This document shows, piece after piece, positions 1 through 7,931 of a stretch of 64,000 nt of DNA (its first letter is position 1; every line of letters starts with the position of its first letter). The notes under the pieces were generated by a model. That model was not told the origin of the DNA. It made no database searches and saw only the letters and a list, made by a program, of their open reading frames with translations. The stretch is from positions 64,001-128,000 of IMG/VR virus record IMGVR_UViG_3300025096_000001; one strand, given 5' to 3'. The stretch comes from a virus. The position numbers were made by a program, and so were the translations under genes.

Positions 1-791
1 TCTAGATAATGTTGAATCTCATGCAGGTCGTTACCAGCAATATGAAATATTTCCCCATCTTTCACTTTTCCACCAAAATAAGCCATCATGAGTTGATAGT
101 ATACATCAACAATATCACGGACATCCGCCACAATTCGTTTTGCCTTCATATTTCCGATTTTAATGACCGGGTCTTGTTCACCGCGTAGAATCCTAGCTAT
201 CTGTATGGCGTCTGAGGAGATGGAAAAGTTACTTCCCCTCCGAGGTCCGGTATGAGAGAAGGCCCGGGTTAGAAACCCCTTGAGGGCGGTTGTTTGTGTT
301 CTCTCTATCATATACATATCTGCGCCTGCCTTTGAAACTCCATAAGGATTATTAGGGCGCATCGGAAAGTCTTCTGTTATTTTCTTATCGCCGGGGCATA
401 TGCCGTATACTTCGGGTGTTGAGCAATTCATTAAAACACACTCTGGCATCCTTTCAAGGATTTTATCGCACATGTGGGCTGTTCCAATTATATTGGTCTG
501 GCTAGCTAATAATGGAGTAATAAAAGATGAGGGTGGGTGAGCAAACGCACCAAGATGAAAAACACCATCAAATATATGGCTATTAAACACTCTAGAAATT
601 GTATCGAGTTCTGATAGGTCTCCATGTACAAATTGGATGTCATGCAAATTGTTCTCTCCAACCACATTAACTATGCCAGGACACTTGCTCATATCGCGGG
701 CCATGGCCACAACTTCGTGGCCATCGTTTAAGATCCTATTGATCATATGGGGGCCTGCGAATCCTGTGGTGCCGGTCACTAAAAATTTCAT
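1..791 (-). CDS. NAD(P)-dependent sugar epimerase/dehydratase, GDP-mannose dehydratase/reductase-like (partial)
   Basis: Extended short-chain dehydrogenase. It starts at 791 with a Rossmann motif (MKFLVTGTTGFAGPHM, GxxGxxG-like) and carries the catalytic Ser in NCSTPEVYG and the YGVSK Tyr/Lys pair. A C-terminal stretch resembling GDP-6-deoxy-hexulose reductases (HTGPRRGSNF, then IGNMKAKRIVADVRD) suggests GDP-mannose-derived deoxysugar synthesis. The frame runs off the left window edge, so the C-terminus is missing. Its ATG overlaps the stop of the aminotransferase gene (ATGA), placing it last in the visible glycan operon. GMD versus RMD activity cannot be settled by eye. Confidence 0.85.
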   Translation of the reverse strand, partial: MKFLVTGTTGFAGPHMINRILNDGHEVVAMARDMSKCPGIVNVVGENNLHDIQFVHGDLSELDTISRVFNSHIFDGVFHLGAFAHPPSSFITPLLASQTNIIGTAHMCDKILERMPECVLMNCSTPEVYGICPGDKKITEDFPMRPNNPYGVSKAGADMYMIERTQTTALKGFLTRAFSHTGPRRGSNFSISSDAIQIARILRGEQDPVIKIGNMKAKRIVADVRDIVDVYYQLMMAYFGGKVKDGEIFHIAGNDLHEIQHYL

Positions 792-1375
792 CTAAAAATC
801 TCCATTTGAGTTAAATCGGGCCAGTCTTCTGTAGTCCATTGTTTCGGTTGACTGGCTATAGCTGCGGGAAGTTTTTTTAATCCTAAATTGGCAGTCTCCG
901 GGGTCATATAATAATGATAGCCCATCGAACTTATGTTTTGGGTAGCCCATGGAGTATCTGGAGTACGACCATCATAAGACATTTTCTTTAATTCTGCAGC
1001 ATCTTCCTTGTTATCTAATAGTATAACACCTCCACGGCCAAGTGACAAGTGTTTTTTAAATTGAAAGCTAACACACATGTAGGTGCCAGAAACATAACTT
1101 TTTTCTTTCCATAAAACGGCAGCGTCTATGATGTCCTCCGTTAAATAATAGTAATCTTGCCAATGTGTGTCTTTCCAATTTAGTTCTATACCAAGTTTCA
1201 CTGAAAGCATCGGAACGGAGATATATGTGTGTTTTGGTACAGATATTTCTTTTATATCTTTTAGTCTAAGACACAGTTCAAGGGCATGAGTACAACAGTC
1301 GGTGGCCACCGCATAGGGGGCACCGAAAAAATCTGCAATTGCGTCTTCAAAATCTTTTATTGGTTTAAAACTCAT
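788..1375 (-). CDS. Reduced DegT/DnrJ/EryC1 PLP-dependent aminotransferase
   Basis: 195 aa from the ATG preceded by AAAGGAG; a longer upstream frame exists but that start fits the ribosome site. The N-terminal family signature is intact (FEDAIADFFGAPYAVAT). The DAA segment and the PLP-lysine region FKKHLSLGRGG are present, and a family-like YHYYMTPETANLGL motif follows. Family members are usually about 370 aa. Here the linker before the lysine is compressed and the whole C-terminal small domain is absent. Membership is seen in the sequence; sugar aminotransferase activity is inferred and may be compromised by the truncation. It sits between a hexapeptide acyltransferase and an epimerase, consistent with making an N-acylated amino sugar. 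Confidence 0.75.
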   Translation of the reverse strand: MSFKPIKDFEDAIADFFGAPYAVATDCCTHALELCLRLKDIKEISVPKHTYISVPMLSVKLGIELNWKDTHWQDYYYLTEDIIDAAVLWKEKSYVSGTYMCVSFQFKKHLSLGRGGVILLDNKEDAAELKKMSYDGRTPDTPWATQNISSMGYHYYMTPETANLGLKKLPAAIASQPKQWTTEDWPDLTQMEIFR

Positions 1376-1901
1376 ATCCCATCTCCTTTGCATTGTTTAA
1401 CAATTTTGTTCCATCTATTTTTTTTACCAGTTTGGCTGGATTACCTTTATAGACACCCCACTCTTCTGTGTCGCCCATCAATAAACTGCCGGCCGTAAGA
1501 AGAACGCCTTTCCTCAATATTGTTCCCGGCAATACAATCGCATTTGTTCCGATATTTGATAGCGGTTCCATTATTACTGGTTCAAATATTTGTTTGCCTT
1601 TAAAGCGCTCGGGTATCATGGCACCAAATAATCCTGAACTATCAAATCTATCGGAACCACAGATTATTCTTGCACCAGCCATAATATTATTAAATCCTTT
1701 GCTGATAAATTCACCCTTGATACTGCCAATACAGGTAACATATGGGCTTATGTGAACATAATCTCCAATCGTGGCGCGCGTAGTGCAATAAAATCCCTTA
1801 TCTATTGCTGCATGGTTCCCTATTGAAAATTCAGACAGATGTTTTATATAAACATCATCTGCTATAAAAACATCTTTTCCAACTTTCACTTCCAATCCCA
1901 T
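1365..1901 (-). CDS. Left-handed beta-helix (hexapeptide repeat) acyl/acetyltransferase
   Basis: 178 aa made largely of imperfect hexapeptide repeats (IADDVYIKHLSEFSIGNHAAI, IGDYVHISPYV, IGTNAIVLPGTILRKGVLL), followed by GNPAKLVKKI, the usual end of sugar O- or N-acetyltransferases of the LbH fold. The active-site His is plausibly in the YVHIS segment. Its start lies inside the end of the upstream epimerase gene (16-nt overlap), and it overlaps the aminotransferase downstream, so the three are probably translated together. Substrate unknown; an amino sugar made by the neighbouring DegT protein is a reasonable guess. Confidence 0.85.
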   Translation of the reverse strand: MGLEVKVGKDVFIADDVYIKHLSEFSIGNHAAIDKGFYCTTRATIGDYVHISPYVTCIGSIKGEFISKGFNNIMAGARIICGSDRFDSSGLFGAMIPERFKGKQIFEPVIMEPLSNIGTNAIVLPGTILRKGVLLTAGSLLMGDTEEWGVYKGNPAKLVKKIDGTKLLNNAKEMGYEF

Positions 1902-2845
1902 TGTCCGTTATTGGTTTTAAAATATTCTATTGTGCGCTTGAGGGCTTCTTCTAAACTGGTGGGAATACGAGATCCGATTACGGAATATAACTTAGTGTTA
2001 TCTGACTGTAGGTGCCATATTTCCCATGGTCTGACGCGCGCTTGATCAACCTCAATCTCTACTTTATCATAACCCATAAGACTGCCAATTAAGTGAGCCA
2101 AATCGTAAATTTTAATCCCACCTTCAGAACCCATATTATAAACTTCACCGAAGGCGCCTTTTTCTAATAATTCTACTGCCATTTTAACTGCATCTCCAGA
2201 ATACTGAAAGTCTCTAAATGAATTATTTCCTAATTTTATCTTATTATCGGTGCTGAGTTGACTTATTATTTCTGGAATAACATATGCGTGTGTTTCTCTT
2301 TCTCCGACACAGTTAAACTGCCTCATGGCGATAGCTGGGACGCCTGCTTCTCGCCAGCGCACCTGTACAAGTCCATCAGCGGCAACTTTTGAAACGCCAT
2401 ATGTGGAGTGTGGTACGATTGGATCATTCTCCGATATCTTACCTTTCATATCGCCATATATTTCAGCCGACGAGACCTGTAAAACTCCCTTTATATTGGA
2501 CTTTTGGCAGGCATTTAAAACCCTAAGAACAGACGTTGCATTAATATCAAAAAAGTGCATTGGTCTTTCGAAACATTCTGGTATATACGGCTCTGCGGCA
2601 TAATTAAAAACATACTGTATTTCATTTTCCGTAAAGATTTTTGCCAATTGGTTTTCATCATCTCTAATATCAAACCACTTAAATGTGGCCTTTTCATGGA
2701 TGTGCTTGGTCAGACCAGTTATAAGATTATCTAAGACCAACACACTACATCCCCTATCTTCTATTAAGTGGTCAACTAACTGTGATCCTAGGAATCCGGC
2801 GCCGCCGATGACACAAACACTCTTATTTCTTATATCTCTGCTCAT
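1886..2845 (-). CDS. NAD-dependent nucleotide-sugar epimerase/dehydratase
   Basis: 319 aa, normal length for extended SDR enzymes. It has an N-terminal GGAGFLGSQLVDHL dinucleotide motif, an acidic end of strand 2 (VLVLDNLITG), QVSSAEIYGD around the catalytic serine, and YGVSK with the catalytic Tyr and Lys. The C-terminal part (RDFQYSGDAVKMAVELL, VYNMGSEGG) is typical of UDP-glucose 4-epimerase or dTDP-glucose dehydratase relatives. It is probably cytosolic and provides a precursor for the glycosyltransferases of this island. Exact nucleotide sugar unknown. Confidence 0.88.
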   Translation of the reverse strand: MSRDIRNKSVCVIGGAGFLGSQLVDHLIEDRGCSVLVLDNLITGLTKHIHEKATFKWFDIRDDENQLAKIFTENEIQYVFNYAAEPYIPECFERPMHFFDINATSVLRVLNACQKSNIKGVLQVSSAEIYGDMKGKISENDPIVPHSTYGVSKVAADGLVQVRWREAGVPAIAMRQFNCVGERETHAYVIPEIISQLSTDNKIKLGNNSFRDFQYSGDAVKMAVELLEKGAFGEVYNMGSEGGIKIYDLAHLIGSLMGYDKVEIEVDQARVRPWEIWHLQSDNTKLYSVIGSRIPTSLEEALKRTIEYFKTNNGQWDWK

Positions 2846-2846
2846 T

Positions 2847-3716
2847 TTATTTATCCTTTTTTAAATATTTTATTCTATCAATAATGAAGTCGACATTATC
2901 TTGTATAGTCGGGTGTGCAGCACAATACTCTTGACAATCTTTTATGTCTAATATTGGTGTATTCTCCCAAGTCTCTTTTATAACTCTTTTAAAATCTTCG
3001 TAGCTATTATCGTTGAAGTAAATTGCTCGGTCGCCAAGATAGTCGCGGGCGCCTTCATACGGAGAGTCACTTACAACGGATACTTTACCAAGATTATAAC
3101 CTTCCATCAGTGTCATACCGCCGGTTGATGTTTCGTGATACTCAGTGCACATAAAACTGCATTCGGCAATAACTTTTTGAAATTCTCGTTCTGAAAGTTT
3201 ATGGTTAGGCTCCATTAGTGGTATTCCAAGCTCTTGGCAGGCTTTCTTAAGCCAACCATAATTTTTATCATGCACATATGGTCTTACGGGATTTAATACA
3301 TATCTACCGTCTTTTATATCTCCATCGTACTCAAAAAGTCTAGCCCATATCTTCATAAGCTTACATTTATCGGGGTTTATACCCTCTTCTTGCATCCTTA
3401 AAATCACCTCGCCAGATAGACACCATAGTTCATCACATGTTTCTAACATTTTCTTGTATAAGTGCCAGTTGTAGTTGTGAGGGTTTGGTGCTGTCCAGAC
3501 AGTTTTATAAAAATCAAGAGTAAGATTTATTAAAGGAATTTCTGGTTTTGTTTTATGAAAAAGTTCAACTAATTCAATTCCAACTTGACCAGTTCCAATT
3601 ATTGCATCACAATCAGGATGTAGCCGATTTTTGTCGACTATAACTCCTCTGGATTCAAGGACCGGTATATATGGCTCTACATTTTGAGATACGGGGGTTA
3701 CAATGGAAATTCTCAT
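2847..3716 (-). CDS. Glycosyltransferase, GT-B/GT4-like
   Basis: 289 aa. It starts with MRISIVTPVSQNVEPYI, and its C-terminal half has the GT4-type donor-site pattern (TSTGGMTLMEGYNLGKVSVVSDSPYEGARDYLGDRAIYF), where the E of MEGYNLGK corresponds to the EX7E region. It is shorter than most GT4 enzymes, with a reduced N-terminal domain. One of five glycosyltransferases in the island; it starts 4 nt into the end of the GT9-like gene, indicating translational coupling. Acceptor and donor unknown. Confidence 0.75.
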   Translation of the reverse strand: MRISIVTPVSQNVEPYIPVLESRGVIVDKNRLHPDCDAIIGTGQVGIELVELFHKTKPEIPLINLTLDFYKTVWTAPNPHNYNWHLYKKMLETCDELWCLSGEVILRMQEEGINPDKCKLMKIWARLFEYDGDIKDGRYVLNPVRPYVHDKNYGWLKKACQELGIPLMEPNHKLSEREFQKVIAECSFMCTEYHETSTGGMTLMEGYNLGKVSVVSDSPYEGARDYLGDRAIYFNDNSYEDFKRVIKETWENTPILDIKDCQEYCAAHPTIQDNVDFIIDRIKYLKKDK

Positions 3717-4603
3717 TTTGTTTTCTCGATCATCTCGTCGATTACTTTAAAGATTAAATTATTATTAATGTCATTAGCCGTGGGTGCCTCAAGATAAGAA
3801 GCATTTGAATTCACAGGCCACCAGTTTTTAGTTGTGGCGACTAAACTATTATAGTTTGAGGAAAATAGTCCAACAGTTGGATGATCATATGCCGATGCAA
3901 CCCAGGGCATCCCCGAATCACACGAAACAAGGAAATCTGTTGATAACATTCTGATACATGCATCATAATAAGAACCCTGTTTTCGGACAGTGCCTTCAAT
4001 TGAAGGCTGGTGGGGGGCTGACAGTTGGTATACCTTATAGCCCTTTTCCGCTAAATAATTTACTATTGCGACTTGGTTTTCCAGACTTATTGATCTGATT
4101 CCATGGGGCCATTTGCTTGAAAACAAATGAACTGCAACTGTGTTCGGTTCTTTAACAACATCTTCTGGCATATTTAGTTGAATGTTGTTAGAATCGCTAT
4201 CTAAACCAATCATCAAGGCTGTCTCTTTGACAATGTGACGGCGATTTGCCCAATCATTTTCGGAGTGTAGGGGGATGTCTGGCGGGTATAGGGCGTCAAA
4301 TTGTTGCGCTTCTAAATATTCTAAGTCCGCAGAAGTTGGCCACTGGTCATACCCCTCAAACACTTTAAACTCGGTTATATTCTCATGATAGTTTTCGTAA
4401 AGTGGAAGTATCTGTTCGTACCGCTTAGATACAGCTAATGTGATCTTGGTCTCCGGATTATCTTTAATAAATTTTCTTAGGGCTGGTTCTTGCATAACGA
4501 TATCACCGAATTGGCCGCGGATGCCAAGACATACTTTATTGTAAGGGGGTTGTTCGTTTGGATAAACATATCTCTTTTCATCTAATGTCCATTTAATAGT
4601 CAT
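3713..4603 (-). CDS. Glycosyltransferase family 9 (heptosyltransferase-like)
   Basis: 296 aa. IRGQFGDIVMQEPALRKF near residue 28 matches the R-x-x-GD-x-(V/L)-P signature of GT9 heptosyltransferases. A second family feature is the C-terminal VSCDSGMPWVASAYDHPTVGLF segment, comparable to the D-T/S-G-P-x-H-L-A-A donor motif. Because hldE- and hldD-like genes lie 2-5 kb upstream, ADP-heptose is an attractive donor; that link is inference. Confidence 0.8.
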   Translation of the reverse strand: MTIKWTLDEKRYVYPNEQPPYNKVCLGIRGQFGDIVMQEPALRKFIKDNPETKITLAVSKRYEQILPLYENYHENITEFKVFEGYDQWPTSADLEYLEAQQFDALYPPDIPLHSENDWANRRHIVKETALMIGLDSDSNNIQLNMPEDVVKEPNTVAVHLFSSKWPHGIRSISLENQVAIVNYLAEKGYKVYQLSAPHQPSIEGTVRKQGSYYDACIRMLSTDFLVSCDSGMPWVASAYDHPTVGLFSSNYNSLVATTKNWWPVNSNASYLEAPTANDINNNLIFKVIDEMIEKTK

Positions 4604-5394
4604 TTTCTTGGCGGCTCCATGTTTGGTGTTTCTATGAGTGGCGCAACTAAAAGTATGCCCCTACAAAGAGGTAATATATCTGCAGCCCTTAGCGGGAAGA
4701 TCTGATATGAACTGTTAATATTCCAACACAGTTGGTGGACAAGTTTTTGTGAATATGGATATGTGCCCATACCACAATGATTTAAATCATCAATAATAAT
4801 AATATGATCATTTCTATTACTAAACCTTTTGATAACTATGAGTTCTTCCTCGATCCATGCGTTTAAATCAGGATCATGATCATCAAGCAAAATTAGTAAT
4901 CGTTCGTCAGGGTTTTCAATTAAATATTCTTTTAATTTTTCGTGGCCGCGGCCTAAATGGTAATTTATTTCATATTTTAAACCTTTTTTATCTTTATTGG
5001 CTTCATATACTTCTGATAATGTTTCAACGGTTTCAACTTTGAAGAAATTTGACATTGCTACGGCTGTTTGTGCGAAAGCGGTACCGCACTCGAAAAAGGT
5101 GTGGATGTCTGAAAAATCTGCTATGCCCTTGTTTGATGCCATTTCGATAACTTGCAGAAAGGGAGAATTCCATGGCCATGGTACATGTCCGTTTATTCTA
5201 ACTTTCTCTAATTCCTCCGATGATTTATCTACGGAGCCGCGGGGGTCTATAGCAAAGTTTAAAAGATACCTTTGTTTATTCTCAGATTTTTTATCTAATG
5301 GCGGATAATAATCTATATAAATATTTGAAAGCGTTATTTTATCTAATGGAGACGGTGCGCGTTGATGCTCACCAAACTTAGAATAAAAATCCAT
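4600..5394 (-). CDS. SAM-dependent methyltransferase-like protein
   Basis: 264 aa. The centre carries a Rossmann-like glycine segment (HTFFECGTAFAQTAVAM, with FECG in place of the usual xDxGxGxG), followed by VETVETLSEVYEAN as an acidic second strand. Two aspartate-rich strand ends (LILLDDHDPDLN, IIIIDDLNH) resemble methyltransferases acting on sugars or cephalosporin-hydroxylase-type enzymes. Start supported by the tight junction with the cupin gene. Function inferred from fold pattern only. Confidence 0.55.
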   Translation of the reverse strand: MDFYSKFGEHQRAPSPLDKITLSNIYIDYYPPLDKKSENKQRYLLNFAIDPRGSVDKSSEELEKVRINGHVPWPWNSPFLQVIEMASNKGIADFSDIHTFFECGTAFAQTAVAMSNFFKVETVETLSEVYEANKDKKGLKYEINYHLGRGHEKLKEYLIENPDERLLILLDDHDPDLNAWIEEELIVIKRFSNRNDHIIIIDDLNHCGMGTYPYSQKLVHQLCWNINSSYQIFPLRAADILPLCRGILLVAPLIETPNMEPPRK

Positions 5395-5399
5395 TATGT

Positions 5400-5765
5400 T
5401 TAATCTCCTTTTTGGATCCTATAAGAATCAGAATCAAAATGTTCTGTAGAAAACTCAAAAAGTTCAGTGTCCTCTAGAGCTATCATTTGGTGGCGCAGGC
5501 CGCGGTAGACATGAAAATTATCGCCCGGGCCTAAGATTAATTCTTCCGCCAAGTCTAGATCATCGTGTACAGAATATTTTACCAATATTTTGCCGGATTG
5601 TATATAAAATACCTCATCTTTCTTTATATGGTAATGCCAAGAACATCGTTTTCCCTTTACAAAGTAAAGTAATTTACCACAGTATTCCTCGCAGTTTACT
5701 ATCCATTTTTCAAATCCCCACCCTTTAGGAACGAATTTAATCTCCTGTGTTGAAGAAGTCTTCAT
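5400..5765 (-). CDS. Cupin-domain protein (mannose-6-phosphate isomerase type II-like)
   Basis: 121 aa from the ATG preceded by AAAGGAATTAGAG; an earlier in-frame Met lies within the upstream gene. A single cupin barrel is visible: motif 1 SWHYHIKKDEVFYIQSGK (HxH..E..G), an intervening LGPGDNF, and motif 2 VYRGLRHQMIALEDTELFEF. PKGWGFEKWI at the start recalls the C-terminal sugar-phosphate isomerase domain of GDP-mannose pyrophosphorylases. Likely a sugar-nucleotide or sugar-phosphate isomerase, or a ketosugar epimerase. Confidence 0.75.
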   Translation of the reverse strand: MKTSSTQEIKFVPKGWGFEKWIVNCEEYCGKLLYFVKGKRCSWHYHIKKDEVFYIQSGKILVKYSVHDDLDLAEELILGPGDNFHVYRGLRHQMIALEDTELFEFSTEHFDSDSYRIQKGD

Positions 5766-6063
5766 CTCTAATTCCTTTGTCGTCAATGTAATAATCTCCG
5801 GATGGCTTTCCTAAAAACAAATCATGAAACCTGACGCCCCAATCAAGTAACTGTTTTCTCGTCATTTCATAGAATACCCTGTTGGCATAACCTGAATTGT
5901 TGTCGCTGCGGCCCATGCCTCTTGCAGTCTGAAATATTATTGTATTTCCTTTTTCATATAGTTTGTTCACTATTGCTATTCTGTCTTGTAGTGGCTTAGC
6001 CTTGGTGTAATTACCATCTGTTTTGGTGCAAATGGTACCATCAATGTCAAATACATAAATCAT
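5737..6063 (-). CDS. HAD-superfamily phosphatase, capsule-biosynthesis type
   Basis: 108 aa, compact HAD. Motif I is FDIDGTIC at residues 5-12; motif II is FQTARGMG; a lysine lies in LGKPSGDYYIDDKG; and the acidic motif IV is YYIDDKGI. This size and motif spacing are typical of small phosphatases in capsule or O-antigen clusters that hydrolyse sugar phosphates. It lacks the zinc loop and length of GmhB, so it is not called as the heptose bisphosphatase. It overlaps both neighbours. Confidence 0.8.
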   Translation of the reverse strand: MIYVFDIDGTICTKTDGNYTKAKPLQDRIAIVNKLYEKGNTIIFQTARGMGRSDNNSGYANRVFYEMTRKQLLDWGVRFHDLFLGKPSGDYYIDDKGIRDEDFFNTGD

Positions 6064-6806
6064 CGTTTGATTCTTTCTTTGGGTATAAAAATGAACTCGC
6101 CGCCGCGCTTGTTAAGAATGCTGGGATCATTAAGTCGGCCGTGTTCATCATATATTAAATAATCAAGTTTGTGAAAGTTTTGGAAATCATATCCGCCGTC
6201 TTCAATATCAACCCAACCTGGGTATCCTTCCAAGGTAGAATAAAATTTATAGTGGTATCCCATTTGCCAAATCGGTCTTATGTTTTCTATAAGGTTGGTC
6301 ATTCCATGGAGAGCTATTGTCTCCATTCCCTCTATATCTACTTTTACTAAATCTGGTGTTGGCAGTTTGTTGTTGGCCATAAAATCATCAAGACGAAAAT
6401 AATGTATATGATCTTTTTTCTCATATCCATCATCCATACAGCTGTTGAATTTAGATTCAACTGAATATTCTTTATCGCTGACTGCGCACAAATGATTTGT
6501 TATATTATATGGCTCAGTGTTTTTCTTGCAGCGAGAGTAATTATCGGGAAATCCTTCAAATGCATGCAATTGCATGCCCTCGATGGCCATTGGAATAGAA
6601 AAGGTTCCAATATAAGATCCGACATCATATACTATAGAATCAGGCTTCAAGAGACCAACTAACATCCCAAAATGATGATCGGGGCGGCGGAACAATGAAC
6701 CATTAATTATATGTTTATCCATATTGTGGCCGGATTCCAACAAGTCATAAAACAATATGTCGTGTTGCTTGTTTTTTGTATCCGTGTAAATTATTCTTCT
6801 ATCCAT
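6060..6806 (-). CDS. FkbM-family methyltransferase
   Basis: 248 aa. SAM-binding motif SIVYDVGSYIGTFSIPMA around residue 58 and the FkbM hallmark DLVKVDIEGMETIALHGM around 155 are clear, with HAFEGFPDNY supplying the acidic second strand. FkbM enzymes O-methylate sugars or polyketides; here an O-methylated glycan is likely. Overlaps the downstream HAD gene (ATGA) and the upstream heptokinase gene, so it is co-transcribed. Confidence 0.88.
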   Translation of the reverse strand: MDRRIIYTDTKNKQHDILFYDLLESGHNMDKHIINGSLFRRPDHHFGMLVGLLKPDSIVYDVGSYIGTFSIPMAIEGMQLHAFEGFPDNYSRCKKNTEPYNITNHLCAVSDKEYSVESKFNSCMDDGYEKKDHIHYFRLDDFMANNKLPTPDLVKVDIEGMETIALHGMTNLIENIRPIWQMGYHYKFYSTLEGYPGWVDIEDGGYDFQNFHKLDYLIYDEHGRLNDPSILNKRGGEFIFIPKERIKR

Positions 6807-7582
6807 TTTATATCCTCTGGTGTTAATACATATGTGCCCATGTGTGACACTGAAATACTTGCTAATTTATTCGCTATTCTTATAGCTTTTCTCATATCTT
6901 CGTGTTTCAAAAATCCATATACTAAACTTGATAAAAACACATCGCCGGCGCCGCAAACGTCAAATACCTCAACTGTTTCAGTGGGGTATATTGAGTCTTG
7001 GTATTTGGCACCGCGCTCGCCCAAAGTAACAATAAACTTTGAGCCGCGAGGGCGGCTTTCGATATTTGAATATTCTTTTTCATTTATTTTTATATAACAG
7101 CCTTCAAAACAGCTTAAATCGGTCTTCTTTGTATCTACAAATATGGGTATCGCCGGATCTATACTTCTATAATGGCTTACTATTCTCTTACACATCTCGG
7201 ATGGTAAAAATCCTTTATTATAATCACTGATTACAACCGCATTGGGTACTTTGTTCGCGCTAATCAAATTAAGATTGAATGGTTTCAGCTTTTTTTCTTC
7301 CCCTTCATCCCAACGTAAAAGATGTTGATTATATCTTTTATCAATAAATCGGTGCTTTCTAATCTTTTCTTCATTTGTATAGTGGACCACAAACAGACCA
7401 AACGATTCCAAGTTAAGACGAACGTTCCATGACATCCCCTTCATTGAAAAGGAGTTGCTCTCTTTCAATATTGGTACCGGTGCTTCCGGACTTAGGCGAT
7501 GACATGTACCGTAGTGGTATACATCTTCGCAGCTATCACCAATCAGATCTATGTTGTAATATTCTTGTTGTTGAGTATCCAT
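6791..7582 (-). CDS. hldE1: D-glycero-beta-D-manno-heptose-7-phosphate kinase (HldE kinase domain, PfkB family)
   Basis: 263 aa from ATG (an upstream TTG is possible). PfkB fold with the HldE-specific RLSPEAPVPI near residue 28 and the anion-hole/catalytic motif VFDVCGAGDVFLSS near residue 212 (DTxGAGD with Cys for Thr and the catalytic Asp retained). The usual glycine-rich N-terminal motif is degenerate (NIDLIGDSCEDVY). It phosphorylates heptose-7-phosphate at C1 in ADP-heptose synthesis. In most bacteria it is fused to the nucleotidyltransferase; here the two are separate adjacent genes overlapping by 47 nt. Confidence 0.82.
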   Translation of the reverse strand: MDTQQQEYYNIDLIGDSCEDVYHYGTCHRLSPEAPVPILKESNSFSMKGMSWNVRLNLESFGLFVVHYTNEEKIRKHRFIDKRYNQHLLRWDEGEEKKLKPFNLNLISANKVPNAVVISDYNKGFLPSEMCKRIVSHYRSIDPAIPIFVDTKKTDLSCFEGCYIKINEKEYSNIESRPRGSKFIVTLGERGAKYQDSIYPTETVEVFDVCGAGDVFLSSLVYGFLKHEDMRKAIRIANKLASISVSHMGTYVLTPEDIKWIEE

Positions 7583-7931
7583 CGAGTTTCTCAAAAAATT
7601 CTAAGTTTCTGGCGTGTTGAGAGCCAACAACGTGGCGATTTTTATAATCGCTACCAACCACCATTAAATCGGGTGACTCTTCAAGAACCAGTTTAATTAA
7701 ATCATTCTCACAATTAAATATAACAACTTTATCAACAAATGTCAAGCTTTCAAGCATATATTTTCTATCTTTTTCGTTATTGATGGGTCTCTCTGAACCT
7801 TTTAATTCTTTAACCCTCTTATCAGAATCGATGCCGACGACCACGTATTCACATCTGCTTTTAAGATATTGCAATAGTTTTAAATGACCAACATGCAGTA
7901 TATCATAACATCCGTTAGTAAAGCCCTTCAT
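7536..7931 (-). CDS. hldE2: Heptose-1-phosphate adenylyltransferase-like nucleotidyltransferase (HldE C-terminal domain)
   Basis: 131 aa from the ATG preceded by GGAAAGG. FTNGCYDILHVGHLKLLQYL carries the HxGH nucleotidyltransferase motif in the context typical of HldE2 (FTNGCFDILHxGH), and GYSTTRIL at the end corresponds to the family's ..G.STT.ii motif. It transfers AMP to heptose-1-phosphate. ATGA overlap with hldD upstream and a 47-nt overlap with the kinase gene downstream. Confidence 0.88.
   Translation of the reverse strand: MKGFTNGCYDILHVGHLKLLQYLKSRCEYVVVGIDSDKRVKELKGSERPINNEKDRKYMLESLTFVDKVVIFNCENDLIKLVLEESPDLMVVGSDYKNRHVVGSQHARNLEFFEKLDGYSTTRILQHRSDW

Noticed and set aside
5737-6063. 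HAD protein as GmhB (heptose bisphosphate phosphatase)
   Set aside because: At 108 aa and without a zinc loop it matches capsule-type HAD phosphatases better; it is not used to complete the heptose pathway.
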